Part shown: piece after piece, positions 28,353 through 37,692 of the stretch
Layout: every line of letters starts with the position of its first letter
Position numbering within the stretch: the stretch's first letter is position 1
From: Tahibacter aquaticus
GTDB taxonomy: Bacteria; Pseudomonadota; Gammaproteobacteria; Xanthomonadales; Rhodanobacteraceae
Length of the DNA stretch: 64,000 bases
Assembly (NCBI RefSeq): GCF_004363655.1
Contig: NZ_SNZH01000004.1
Span: 124,001 to 188,000, forward strand
Direction of reading: 5' to 3'
Translations under genes and position numbers: made by a program
The notes under the pieces: model-generated
Databases searched by the model: none
The model's input: the letters and a program-made list of their open reading frames with translations, nothing else
Told to the model about the DNA's origin: nothing

Positions 28353-30089
28353 CTACGCAGCGGAAACATCCGCACCAGCGCCCTCGCCACCCGGCGTTGG
28401 CTCCATGCCCCGGAGCCTCGCACACTCCTCTACGGCGAGCGATATAAACCACGTGGGCACGGGATGACGGTGCAACCGCGCTGAAACGGCTACAAGCATC
28501 TCCGCCGGAGTACCGCGCCATCGGAAGTCGATGCGTGCGGCTGCGTGCTCAGACGGTTGCCGGCACGCGATTGCTTCCTCCGCTGCAGTGGTTCGAAAGC
28601 CATCGAGCGTTTGTGAGACACCGACAGCAGTTAGATTCAAGCCCGATCCCGTAAAAGTCTCCAGAGCAACGCTGGGCCACCAGCGTTCCAGGGTAACCCC
28701 TTCTAACGATGGCTGAAGCTCTCGCACCTGCGTAAAAAGGATTTCGTCCCCGATCAGCGCCGACACAGCACCTAGCATTGGAACAAAACTCGAGTTCTCA
28801 AAGAATGCGTCAGGCGCCGCCGTGCGCGTGATTTGCGTGGCGATTGCGTCTTCCAGTAAATCGGAATCCACGGGAAGGAATTCGTGCTTCCGAAGAACCC
28901 AGCGGAGAACATGCAGCCATTCCTGCACCGCGCCGCGTACAACAGCGTCGTCGCCGGCGCGGAGCAGTGCCACACACACGAGAGCCAAATCAATACTCTG
29001 CTCGTCAAGCACCGGACGCCTCCACGCCACGTGAGCACTAAGAACTTCGCGAAGAAATCCCAGTGCTCCTTTTCGTGGAGCCGCAGGAGCATCAAGGTAT
29101 TGCAACGCAATCAAAAATGTCGCCAAACGACCGAGTTCTTCGAACAGTAGTTGCGTGTAGAAGACATGATTAGGCCGGTAGCTAACGAGCTCCCGTGGTG
29201 AGAGCAAGGCTTCCCTCACCTTTCCAAAGTATTTGTCCAAGCTGTCCAGATGCGCGCCCAGCACAGCCATGAACCGTTCTACAAACGCTGGCTCGCTTTC
29301 AAGTCCACGAGCAGCGGCGGCGGCCCACAACCGTAGAATGAGGTAATCCCCGCCGATGGCGCCGGGCTTGAGGTTGTTTTCAGTGCGCCCCCAAACGCAC
29401 AGCACGCCGAACCCCATCGCCGCCGCTGCGCAACGTCGAAAGAAATCCCTCGTGTGGGCCGCCGGTGTACGCAGTTCTCCCTCCGCCGTCGCGGTGAGAC
29501 AACCATCGACGAACCGAACAAATCGGTGGACTGCTGCTTCAGTATCCTCGAGGCCTGCCAGCGCTGCCCGTAAATCGGATTTGGCCGGCCCCAGTAAAAG
29601 CGCCTCATCGAAGAGATGCTCCTCAATGAGCGGCGTCAGTTCGCTGGCTCCCCAGAACTCAACGCGGATCCTGTGGTGCCTCTCGATTTGGTCGACCAAG
29701 CCGGTAAATAACGCTTGTGCCTCCTGACGCAAGTCGCCGTTCGAAACAACCACGACACGTTTGGGCAACGCGCGGCGCACCGCGTCAAGACGATGCTCGG
29801 CGAAATCCGTACAAGCCTCCCGCACCGACGGCTCGATGGCGTGGGGTCCGGCCACCAGAGCTGGGCGGCCCACATCACCGAACTTCAGAACCCACAAGAA
29901 TACCTCCTCGTGCGCTCCGTCTTCCGCAAAGGTGGAGACGATGTCGACGCCCGCCTGGTTGACGCCGACCTGGGGGCGACTAATCACCGTATGCCCCATA
30001 GCCTCCAGCAGTTCGGGCAGAAGCACATCGAGTTCGTCGCGTTCCCGAAGACTCGCGAGATAGTGATTCAGAACCAACCGCAGGCTCAT
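28353..30089 (-). CDS. Restriction-endonuclease-like N-terminal protein, 578 aa, second gene of a coupled operon
   Basis: Residues ~15-180 match the layout of a PD-(D/E)xK-type domain common in defence islands: an entry helix LLPELLEAMGHTVISRPQ, then QAGVDIV (Asp49), then the strand FLWVLKFGDV with Lys69, and an alpha/beta region (KRVVVVSNGDLRQEAQALF) ending in VEFWGASELTPLIEEHLFDE. The residue usually Glu/Gln two before the Lys is Val67, so cleavage activity is doubtful. Residues ~180-578 are almost all helical with no known domain. The ATG at 30089 overlaps the upstream stop (ATGA), so translation is coupled to the 301-residue partner. No Walker motif and no membrane helix. The role in defence is inference from architecture and neighbourhood. 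Confidence 0.8.
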   Translation of the reverse strand: MSLRLVLNHYLASLRERDELDVLLPELLEAMGHTVISRPQVGVNQAGVDIVSTFAEDGAHEEVFLWVLKFGDVGRPALVAGPHAIEPSVREACTDFAEHRLDAVRRALPKRVVVVSNGDLRQEAQALFTGLVDQIERHHRIRVEFWGASELTPLIEEHLFDEALLLGPAKSDLRAALAGLEDTEAAVHRFVRFVDGCLTATAEGELRTPAAHTRDFFRRCAAAAMGFGVLCVWGRTENNLKPGAIGGDYLILRLWAAAAARGLESEPAFVERFMAVLGAHLDSLDKYFGKVREALLSPRELVSYRPNHVFYTQLLFEELGRLATFLIALQYLDAPAAPRKGALGFLREVLSAHVAWRRPVLDEQSIDLALVCVALLRAGDDAVVRGAVQEWLHVLRWVLRKHEFLPVDSDLLEDAIATQITRTAAPDAFFENSSFVPMLGAVSALIGDEILFTQVRELQPSLEGVTLERWWPSVALETFTGSGLNLTAVGVSQTLDGFRTTAAEEAIACRQPSEHAAARIDFRWRGTPAEMLVAVSARLHRHPVPTWFISLAVEECARLRGMEPTPGGEGAGADVSAA

Positions 30090-30991
30090 CGATCCGGCCC
30101 TAGGCCGAGCTTCTTGCGAACCCAACGCCCGATAAGTGGATCTGTCGATTCCGACAATGGCAACTCGAGGGTATGGCTCATTTCCGTCATGGCCATTGGC
30201 ACCTCGCGGACGGCATCGTGATCGGCTATCTGGATGGACACCCTGCTGGCGTACTTCACTCGTTGGGAGCGCACCAGTTGCATCATGACCGACCGTTGAC
30301 GGGCGCCGCGCTCAATGTCGCGCTGCTCATCTCGCTTAAGGCTCGCATACTGCAGTCGCATCGACGCGGTCATGGCGAACTCCCGCAGTCGCGGCCGCGT
30401 CCTACTGGCAGCAGCCTGCTCGACCAGCACGGTTGTGGTGGCCTGAACGGCCGGAAGATTCTGAAAGACACAGGCGTCCGACTCGAGCAGTTGCAGCGTC
30501 GTACGCGGAAACTCGTCCGCGTGGTGTGTCAACAGCTGCTCGACCGCCCGCTGAACCGGCCCCTCGTTGGGATGCGCACGCGCCATGCTCAGCAGCCATC
30601 CCAGCGAAAGCTGAGGCGACGTATGTCGGGAGCACAACCGGTAGGCAACCAGTATGGCTTGATCGATGGACACAGCGTCCAACGGTAGTTCGGTCGGATG
30701 ATCCAACGACATGGCGGCTTGGTCGGCATGCGCCAACAGTGCCGCAGCAAGTGGTACGTCCGCATCCACGGTCAACCACATCGACAACGCCCGAACCAGC
30801 AACGTCGGCGTTTCAGCGATTGCGTGGAGGCAGTTCCTCAGCGAAGCGGCCCAGGTCTGCTGCGTCGCCGAATCGAGTTGTCGGGCGCGAGCTTCAGCCG
30901 CGAGAGTCGTAAGGCGTTCCTCATCCCTTCCAAAGTCCCGAGCAGCGTCGGACAGTGCTTCGTAAATAGCGAAAGTTTCATCCTCGTTCAT
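30086..30991 (-). CDS. Hypothetical helical protein, 301 aa, first gene of the nuclease-like operon
   Basis: No family recognised. The N-terminal ~210 residues are helix-rich, with Ala/Leu patterns that suggest an alpha-solenoid. A basic stretch (ASLKRDEQRDIERGARQRSV, about 215-235) precedes a C-terminal segment with beta character ending RWVRKKLGLG. No signal peptide or membrane segment. It opens a leftward two-gene operon; its stop overlaps the ATG of the 578-residue nuclease-like protein, implying stoichiometric production and probably a complex. Confidence 0.8.
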   Translation of the reverse strand: MNEDETFAIYEALSDAARDFGRDEERLTTLAAEARARQLDSATQQTWAASLRNCLHAIAETPTLLVRALSMWLTVDADVPLAAALLAHADQAAMSLDHPTELPLDAVSIDQAILVAYRLCSRHTSPQLSLGWLLSMARAHPNEGPVQRAVEQLLTHHADEFPRTTLQLLESDACVFQNLPAVQATTTVLVEQAAASRTRPRLREFAMTASMRLQYASLKRDEQRDIERGARQRSVMMQLVRSQRVKYASRVSIQIADHDAVREVPMAMTEMSHTLELPLSESTDPLIGRWVRKKLGLGPDR

Positions 30992-31028
30992 GGAATGAAA
31001 TAGCCTCGATCCATCAGTTAGACCTGGG

Positions 31029-31623
31029 TCATCCGTCCGTCGCCGAACACCTGTAGCCGACGCTCACGCTCGCATCGAATAAACTTTCTGCGTCGAAATC
31101 TTGACCCGTAACCAATGACTCGCCCGCAGACCCGAGCCAGGATTGCTGCGAACGACAACGGAAGTATCGGATAGGGCAGCCCCATGCTTGGTCCGATTCG
31201 TCCCTACTGCGGTTGTAGTGTTGCGTGACCGTTTTCAAAGCGCAATCGACCACCTTCAGGTCGACGAACCCATTGCCGCCAACGGCTGGGAGCGACCTCC
31301 GAGCGTCTCGCGCAAGCGGAGCCGCACATCGGTTTGTTCCGAGCCGAACGGGCATACGAAGCGCTGGCTCCAAACCCGCTCCGCGTCGATCTGAGGCAGC
31401 ACAGGCGGAAGCAGTGCGACTAAGCGGACGTAGTACGGGTTGTTTCCGGTCTTGAGCGCATTTCCTTCCAAACAACCTCCTGCGGCGGGAGCGAAAACCT
31501 CGCTTGCCTGGAAAAATATTCATCCGAAGCGTTCCGATGCGCACTCCGCACGGCTAAAGACCGCCCAACGACCGCCGGCTCGCCTTCAAGTTCTCGAGAG
31601 CGGCCCACAACGGCAGCGAACAC
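31029..31623 (-). pseudogene. Possible frameshifted gene remnant
   Basis: Three overlapping minus-strand frames each look protein-like over part of their length: SRQARFSLPPQEVVWKEM (ending near 31500), NPYYVRLVALLPPVLPQIDA then ERVWSQRFVCPF (about 31430-31330), and GGNGFVDLKVVDCALKTVTQ (from about 31285 to 31220). Joining them would need at least two frame changes. This could be a decayed gene; no family is recognised and chance cannot be excluded. Confidence 0.3.
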
Positions 31624-31675
31624 ACGACCCTAATGGCCTTCAATGTTGTTCATCCCTCGGCCTGCGGGCGGTGTG

Positions 31676-31999
31676 TCACGGCGTCATGTAGGGTTCTACA
31701 CAAATGGCGAGGTAGTAGCCGATGGTTGCTTCCTTGTTGAACGTGTCCCGGCCGTCGGCCTGATTCTTCGCGCAAAGCACGAGTTCCCGTGCAATCTGGG
31801 CGGGTGCTCGGTTCTTCGTGGCGGGCAACGCGTCCAGCGCGTGCAGTTTGCTGACGAAGACCTGCGCAGTATCAAACTGATCCACCGCGCTCAACTTCAG
31901 CCACTTGGCCATTTTGGTATCAGGGTGCTGGGATGCGGCGAAGACGGGAAGTGCTGTCAACACCAATAGTGAAGCTTTCAAGAATCGGCCCATGCTCAT
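31676..31999 (-). CDS. Small secreted or periplasmic protein
   Basis: A 107-residue protein beginning MSMGRFLKASLLVLTALPVF then AASQ, a clear Sec signal peptide with a likely cleavage after AA. The mature part has two Cys (LCAKNQ, AICVEP) that could form a disulfide. In-frame ATGs at 32005, 31999 and 31993 are all possible starts. No family recognised. It stands between the nuclease-like operon and the recombinase trio, on the same strand as both. Confidence 0.65.
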   Translation of the reverse strand: MSMGRFLKASLLVLTALPVFAASQHPDTKMAKWLKLSAVDQFDTAQVFVSKLHALDALPATKNRAPAQIARELVLCAKNQADGRDTFNKEATIGYYLAICVEPYMTP

Positions 32000-32323
32000 T
32001 CCCATTTCTTTGCTGAACGCCATGGCAGGGCAAGGCCCTGTCGCACGAACCCATCTGCAGCTACTGCCCTGCTTCACCAACGGGAGCTGAGACAGCTCTC
32101 AATTCCAGATTGCACCGCTCAAGTGCGGCGCCGAGTTTCAAGGCGCCAAGAGGTCACTGAAAAGGCACGCAAGAATGATCTCATCCTCATGCACTTTGAA
32201 GAAGCCCTCAAGCCAGAGCAGTTTTCCAAGCCGGCAGCGCCAAGAAGGCACGATATAGCTTGCCGCTTCGATCTTGACCTGGCTTCTCTATCAACGTCGC
32301 GCTTCGCGCTCGCTTCGGCGGAA

Positions 32324-32989
32324 TCAGCTCTGCAGCAAGCCCGCGACCATCTCCCGCAACGTTCGATACGCGGCCGACGCCATCAGGGTCGTTCCTCGCG
32401 CATCGAGCAATCGCCCTCCTCCATCCACTGTCCACCCGCGCGACGCCAAATGCGCCGGTGACAGCCACTCCCGCAAGCCGTCCAGACCTGCGGCAGACAG
32501 TTGCGGTTCGACCGGCATAGCGGCGTCAGGCGTGGCAGCAGGCGAACGGAATACCTTGTCCTTGAGCACCTTGTTTTCCGCGCGCAAGCTCGCCACCGAG
32601 CGCTCCAGCTGGCGAACGCGGTGCCGCACCACCGGTGGCGCCCGCAACAGTTCTGCCTCACTTGGATCCACCGCACGCACCGGCTTCCGAGCGGGGTGCC
32701 GCTGAGCGAACGCCGTGATCAACCGCCTATAGGGTTCACCCTCCGGATTTCGGATCGTGCCTTCTGCGGGTCCCGGCGTATCACCAGGGTGTCGTTCCTT
32801 GGCGCACGCCGCCGCCACCGAGGCGATCGAGAAGACCACGCCCGGCGTCTTCTCCAGTTCCGAGCACACGTCGAAAAGCCGCCGCACCACCGCTGCTCGC
32901 CGGGGATAGGCGGTGCACAACTCAGCGCACAGGGTGCTCGGATCCGTGCTGGCCGTCAGTTTGAGCACTGGCTTTCCGCCAACGACCAC
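32324..32989 (-). CDS. gmtX: GmtX-like accessory protein of the recombinase trio
   Basis: A 221-residue protein in third place after two recombinases. A helical N-terminal half (ELCTAYPRRAAVVRRLFDVC) and an Arg/Pro linker are followed by a coiled coil (HRVRQLERSVASLRAENKVL) and a short C-terminal domain ending RTLREMVAGLLQS. This fits the accessory protein of gamma-mobile-trio modules in place and coiled-coil design. The GTG start at 32989 (or 32968) lies inside the end of the preceding gene, overlapping it by 34 bases. The name rests on operon position and layout, not on a database match. Confidence 0.6.
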   Translation of the reverse strand: MVVGGKPVLKLTASTDPSTLCAELCTAYPRRAAVVRRLFDVCSELEKTPGVVFSIASVAAACAKERHPGDTPGPAEGTIRNPEGEPYRRLITAFAQRHPARKPVRAVDPSEAELLRAPPVVRHRVRQLERSVASLRAENKVLKDKVFRSPAATPDAAMPVEPQLSAAGLDGLREWLSPAHLASRGWTVDGGGRLLDARGTTLMASAAYRTLREMVAGLLQS

Positions 32990-35217
32990 AGTGTCCGTTG
33001 TGGCAGCCCTTTGCTTGCCTCCTGAGCGCTTGCTACCCGCTCCCGCCAGGCCAGCTGCGCCACCGCGACAGCTCTCGCGTCCTCCACGCTCAACGGGGCG
33101 GGTGGCGGCTCCACACAGTGCGTCATGACCAGGTAGTCGGCCAACTCGCGAGCGCGATCGGCACACGCTACATCCGGGCCGTAGTGCACTCGCGCGTCCT
33201 CCATTAGGGCACGCAGGACGTCAGGCTCCTTCGCGGCCGCTTGTGCCTCGGCCCAATCATCGGACGTGCCGTTGAGCACCAGGTCGACGCCCTGTGCCGC
33301 TGTGTGAGACGTTGCTCGGCACCGGGTCACCGCCGTCAATGCGGCTTCCCACGACGGCTGCAATGCGGTCAGTGCGCTGAGCGCTTCGTCCGAGCGTTGC
33401 TTCGCCGCCACGAACCGCTCCTGCAGATCCGAACGTGCCGCCGCATCCTTCGCCGCGTTCCAGCCGTCTTCGCACTCGCGCGTATCAAACTCCCGTCGCC
33501 AGTAGGTGGCGATGCAACGAACGAACGCTCTGCTCAACGTGGTGAGGCGATCCAGCAACCCCGGCAGGTGCGCCGGACTGGTAGCAAAGAAACGGCACTG
33601 CAAACACCGATCGGCGCCGCCCGGTGCAGGACCATGCACGCCTTCGGCGGTCACCGGCCCACCAACATGACAGCGGCCAGCACCGACCGGACAGACGCCA
33701 AAGCCCGTTACAGCCGACACCGCTGATGCCAAGCCGCCTGCTTCGCTACCGGAGAGCCCGGGACTGATAGCGCTCCGAGCCGGCACCCACAAAGACCGGA
33801 TCCCAGGCACCTCGCAGGCCGCCAAGTTGGCACTGCGACTTTCCAGCAACAGCTGCTCCGCTTCGCTCAAGGTCGCGGCAATGCTGGCATCGGACGGCGC
33901 CAAGTAGTGACTGGTCATGCGCTCGCTGGAATGACCGAGGCATTTCGCGATCGCGCCCAACGGCACCTTGGCTTTTTCCAGCTCCGTCGCGTAGGTCACG
34001 CGCGGTGTGTGCGTGTCATAGACCGCGCGCAGCGGCCGGCCTTTGGCCGAGCGCGCGCTAATCAACCGGGGAACCGCAGCCGCCAGCGCGGGGTAATCGC
34101 CTCGCTTCAACCGCCGCTCCGTTTCGTCCATCAGCGCCAGCCACATCGACCGCATATCGGCGTCGGTAACTGGCTCGGCTGGCAACGTTCCCCGAGGATC
34201 GCGGAAAAGGAAGAACGCGTCGGGTTGCCGGTTGTAGGCTTTCGGATCCCTGCGCACGCGCCGGTCCTGCAACGTCGTCCACCGGGTTGGTGTAGTCACC
34301 GGGTTGTGTTGCTCTTGCCACGCCTCAAGTTCGTAGACGGCTTGCTCGACCTGCGGTTGGGGCCATGGCATTGTCCGACCAGGATGGTGCGCATGTTTCA
34401 GGCGGTCGTAGCCTTTGTCCGTGTTCACGAAGAACACCGTCCGATCTGCGCCCTGCAGACGTTGTAAGAAGCCGCGTTGCGGTGCCGAGCCGCGCCGCCC
34501 AGAGCAGCAGGGTGTGGGGTTCGTTACCCAACCGTCCGGCGTGAATCGCTCCAGGTCGCCTTCGCTCGACTCCAGGAACCGCACGTCTGCCAGCCGCAGC
34601 GGCAGGAGCACCTTGATCAATGCCGCTATCGCGCGCACGGGGCACCAGACCCGCACGCCGTGGACATCGGTGATCCAGTCCACAGCCAGCGTCTTCGGCC
34701 ACGCATAGTCGTCAGCCGTCAGCACGTCGGCCAAAGCGTCGAGCAACGCCAGTGGCATCGCCGTGCGGTGGGTACGCGCCGGGCCGGCGGCCAGTGGTTT
34801 TCGGCTCAGAGGGTTGCGATAGCTTCCCCCGTCAGCCGTCAACGGTCCCGATGGCCTCTCGTGCAAGAGCCAGCAGAAGAATCGATAAATGCCGTTATGC
34901 ATATTGGCAGCGCTGTTTGAACGGCAATCCGGTTTGTCGAGGAACACCGCCAGATCGACAGGGGCTTGATAGTCCGCACGACAAAACTGCCGAGGGTCGC
35001 GCGTGACGGTCGGATACCGCCACAGATACCGGATCAGTTCGCGGCCGTGCTGCATTGCCGGTGCTGGATGGAGCAGCTCGCGCACCCACTCGGCCAGCGC
35101 CGACCGCCAGAGTTCCATCGCAGAGTCCTGCGATGTCACCCAACCAAACTCAGGATCCTGGTTGCCGAGGCGAAACGGTGAAGTGTCCGCTTTCAGGAAG
35201 TTCGAAGGAACGCTCAT
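32956..35217 (-). CDS. gmtZ: Large tyrosine recombinase, GmtZ-like
   Basis: A 753-residue protein with a tyrosine-recombinase catalytic region in the middle: Arg in LLPLRLADVRFLES (about residue 214), HTPR box in YDTHTPRVTYATEL (about 410), then His in LGHSSERMTSHY and the nucleophile Tyr in that same segment (about 440). A Cys-containing C-terminal ~270 residues (CHVGG ... CLQCRFF ... MTHCVEPPP) may bind zinc. The unusual length and position between a first recombinase and a small coiled-coil protein match GmtZ of the gamma-mobile-trio. The start ATG overlaps the stop of the upstream recombinase (35217-35214). Confidence 0.75.
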   Translation of the reverse strand: MSVPSNFLKADTSPFRLGNQDPEFGWVTSQDSAMELWRSALAEWVRELLHPAPAMQHGRELIRYLWRYPTVTRDPRQFCRADYQAPVDLAVFLDKPDCRSNSAANMHNGIYRFFCWLLHERPSGPLTADGGSYRNPLSRKPLAAGPARTHRTAMPLALLDALADVLTADDYAWPKTLAVDWITDVHGVRVWCPVRAIAALIKVLLPLRLADVRFLESSEGDLERFTPDGWVTNPTPCCSGRRGSAPQRGFLQRLQGADRTVFFVNTDKGYDRLKHAHHPGRTMPWPQPQVEQAVYELEAWQEQHNPVTTPTRWTTLQDRRVRRDPKAYNRQPDAFFLFRDPRGTLPAEPVTDADMRSMWLALMDETERRLKRGDYPALAAAVPRLISARSAKGRPLRAVYDTHTPRVTYATELEKAKVPLGAIAKCLGHSSERMTSHYLAPSDASIAATLSEAEQLLLESRSANLAACEVPGIRSLWVPARSAISPGLSGSEAGGLASAVSAVTGFGVCPVGAGRCHVGGPVTAEGVHGPAPGGADRCLQCRFFATSPAHLPGLLDRLTTLSRAFVRCIATYWRREFDTRECEDGWNAAKDAAARSDLQERFVAAKQRSDEALSALTALQPSWEAALTAVTRCRATSHTAAQGVDLVLNGTSDDWAEAQAAAKEPDVLRALMEDARVHYGPDVACADRARELADYLVMTHCVEPPPAPLSVEDARAVAVAQLAWRERVASAQEASKGLPQRTLWSLAESQCSN

Positions 35218-36698
35218 TCGTCACCCCCATCCTCGGACGGCTCGCTGAGGGCACCGAAGCGTCCTAGCAAGCGGCGGCTAAGCCGCTCTATCTCATCCGC
35301 GATCTCTCTTGTCGTGGGTGCGGTGTAGACGAGCTGCGAGAGCGGTGAGCGATGGTGCATGGCGACCTGCACGACACCGGTCGACACCTCGGCGGCGGCG
35401 AGACGCCGCCCGTAGGCGTGCCGGTGCCCATGCGGAGTAGTGCCCAAGGACTTGGCTACCTTCAATCCGATCCGTCGTATCGCAATGGCGTGCGCTTGCC
35501 GATAGCTCTGCAGCGTGTAGGGCTGCCCGCGCTCAGGGCCATGGTCGCTCACCAACAGAAACGGATGCCCGGCCGCAGTAGGACGCTGATGGGCCAGATA
35601 CAGATTAAACAGATGCAGGAACACGCGCCCCCACTCGGACGGAAACCACCGGACGACTGAATACGCCTCACCAGGACGATCAAGGCGAAGATGCTTCCAC
35701 CCGGCGTGCTGACCAGAAGCATCACGGTTGCGCGGAACCCTGCCGTACCACTCGCGCAAATATTCCTCGCGCCGCACGGCATCGCGCCCTGCGCGCTTCA
35801 GCTGGGCATGAGATGGCGCCCAGCCATCTTCGGGATGGTAGAGCCGAACTTCTGCGCTGAGCGGATCGTTCGGATCTATCCCTATATCGTCCTCAAAGAG
35901 GTGAAACGCCTCGCACGACCGCAGGCCACCACCGTGCTGCAGAATGGTGATCAGGACATCCTTCAGATCGAGGGACAGCGCCCCGTGCTCGGGGAGCGCG
36001 CCAGTTCGGCGGAAACCGACGAACAACAGTTCCTCCAAATGCCTTTCGTCGAAAGCAACGGCATCACGATCAATCACCACCGGTTGGCGTGCTGAAGCAC
36101 GGCCACGCTCATGCGCATCCCACGTATGTGCCCGATACGGCAAGGTCGCGTGGCGCGCTCGCTGCGAGGCACGACGGGCGGTCAGCAGTGGATCAAGCCA
36201 GGGTGCGGACGTCACCGGCGACCCCGCGCGGTCGCTCACCCATTCCAGGAATCCGTTGAGCAAACCGAGCCGCGCGCGCGCCGACACCGGCGAGGCGGGA
36301 GGCCACATGAGATCTTTCAGTGGACCCGTCAAATGCTCGGTCCCGCCCACCAATGCCTCGGGAAACGCGACCCACAGGGGTTCGCTGGAACCGCTGAGGG
36401 CATGTGCCTGGGTGAAATCGTGCAGCCGACCCACCATGCCTGCGATCCGTCGCTGACGCTTGGGCTCGCAGCGCTTTCCAAGATGATCAAAATACTGGAC
36501 CAACGGCTCAAATCGAACGGGTTTGCTGTCGCTGCCCCAGGTCCGCAGGACGTAGATATGACGGCGGGGATCAGTCAGCGACGGCACCAGTTCGTGGCTG
36601 ACGTGGTAGAAACGTCCAGGCTGAACCGGGGTGGTCTGAGGACCGTCAGTCGAAGGGACGGAAATCGTATTGAAAAGGGATTTAGCGGCATTGGACAT
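35214..36698 (-). CDS. gmtY: Tyrosine recombinase, GmtY-like
   Basis: A 494-residue site-specific recombinase. Catalytic residues: Arg in GGGLRSCEAFHL, HGHRHAYGR (H-x-x-R box), His in MHHRSPLSQLVY, and the Tyr of that same motif. The N-terminal ~250 residues carry the DNA-binding arm and core domains. The ATG at 36698 is chosen because GGAG lies eight bases upstream; longer in-frame starts to 36917 would translate three strong hairpins. It is the first gene of three overlapping recombination genes. The trio is known from mobile islands that often carry anti-phage cargo, which fits the content to its left. Confidence 0.78.
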   Translation of the reverse strand: MSNAAKSLFNTISVPSTDGPQTTPVQPGRFYHVSHELVPSLTDPRRHIYVLRTWGSDSKPVRFEPLVQYFDHLGKRCEPKRQRRIAGMVGRLHDFTQAHALSGSSEPLWVAFPEALVGGTEHLTGPLKDLMWPPASPVSARARLGLLNGFLEWVSDRAGSPVTSAPWLDPLLTARRASQRARHATLPYRAHTWDAHERGRASARQPVVIDRDAVAFDERHLEELLFVGFRRTGALPEHGALSLDLKDVLITILQHGGGLRSCEAFHLFEDDIGIDPNDPLSAEVRLYHPEDGWAPSHAQLKRAGRDAVRREEYLREWYGRVPRNRDASGQHAGWKHLRLDRPGEAYSVVRWFPSEWGRVFLHLFNLYLAHQRPTAAGHPFLLVSDHGPERGQPYTLQSYRQAHAIAIRRIGLKVAKSLGTTPHGHRHAYGRRLAAAEVSTGVVQVAMHHRSPLSQLVYTAPTTREIADEIERLSRRLLGRFGALSEPSEDGGDE

Positions 36699-36813
36699 CG
36701 GCATGCTCCAGGTAAAAGGAAGCCGTAGGCCATCGCCGAATGCCTGAGCACTCTTGACGACGACGGGTTTCGCGCTACGATGCCGATGCGGTCCTGTCAA
36801 AATCCGCGTCAAC

Positions 36814-36906
36814 GAGGCTCGAACTCTTCCTACGGAGTTCGGGCCTCTTTCGTTTGCGCGTCCCTGCGGGGACGGTGGTCTACGACTCTCCCCAGTGGCG
36901 GGGAGA
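36814..36906. promoter_or_regulatory. Three consecutive hairpins upstream of the recombinase trio
   Basis: Stem 1: GAGGCTCGAACTC (36814-36826) with GAGTTCGGGCCTC (36835-36847), followed by TTTCGTTT. Stem 2: GTCCC/GGGAC (36860-36873). Stem 3: TCTCCCC/GGGGAGA (36887-36906). They lie between the gmtY-like start and an AT-rich stretch (about 36930-37060) and may be a structured leader, a terminator cluster or part of a recombination site. Confidence 0.55.
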
Positions 36907-37214
36907 CCCTTAGACATACCAGAAAGTAACGAACCCGCAAGCCCCTATTTTCAAAACCTTTTTCGCATTTATTGCCGATTTTACTGTCGACTAAAATACT
37001 TGCAACTCGCTGATTTAAATTACTTTTTTTGAACTTTTTCTGACTTTTTTTCGTAAACCAGCAGATGCAGAGGTTGAGAAATTATCGAGAGATTCCCTGT
37101 CTTCTACGAATTGCTTTCCCTCCCTAGGCGATCGGAGTGTTCTGCAGTACATCCAAAATAAGAAAAAGCTTCTCGGAATAATGATCCCAGGTTCGATATC
37201 AAATTCTCGCCGCT

Positions 37215-37646
37215 TCATAGCAAGGAATTCTCTGACGCAGAATCTATGCCCGGCTTTCGCGTCCACCGGGTTTCCGTCCGACCCAACCGGGCACGCACCT
37301 TTCGCCGAAACCGTGAACAACTCAGATGAGGACGGGGCTGGTTCGCCCGGTAGTTTTCCCACGCGTCACGTAGCGTGACGTTCGGCTGGCTCAGCACTTT
37401 TTCTGTTTCAGCCCAATCGATCGCGGTTTTGGTCGGTGGCGTGTAGCGTGGCTGATTCAGCCGCCGTCGCAGCCGCTGCTCGTCGCTGAGGTCTAATTCG
37501 GAAAGCGGCTCAACCGCCGTCGCCTGGGCAACGCGTCTTCGATAGCGACAAACGGTGCGTGAACTGGCACGGCACAGACGCCCGATACGGACGTTAGTTA
37601 GCTCAGGGTGGTTGAGGATCAAACTGATTAATTGCATCAAATTCAT
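37215..37646 (-). CDS. HTH protein resembling an IstA N-terminus
   Basis: A 143-residue protein starting MNLMQLISLILNHPELTNVR with an HTH (VRIGRLCRASSRTVCRYRRR), then a second segment (TAIDWAETEKVLSQPNVTLR ... WENYRANQPRPHLSCSRFRR) like the DNA-binding N-terminus of IS21-type transposases (W-x-x-Y-x-x-x-x-P-x-x-x-x-S-x-F). The catalytic core is absent, so it is either a truncated transposase or a small regulator built from that module. CGGAG seven bases before the ATG supports its translation. Confidence 0.6.
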   Translation of the reverse strand: MNLMQLISLILNHPELTNVRIGRLCRASSRTVCRYRRRVAQATAVEPLSELDLSDEQRLRRRLNQPRYTPPTKTAIDWAETEKVLSQPNVTLRDAWENYRANQPRPHLSCSRFRRKVRARLGRTETRWTRKPGIDSASENSLL

Positions 37647-37692
37647 GGGTAACTCCGACTCTAGATGAGAAGAAGCAGCGCGCACCACACGA

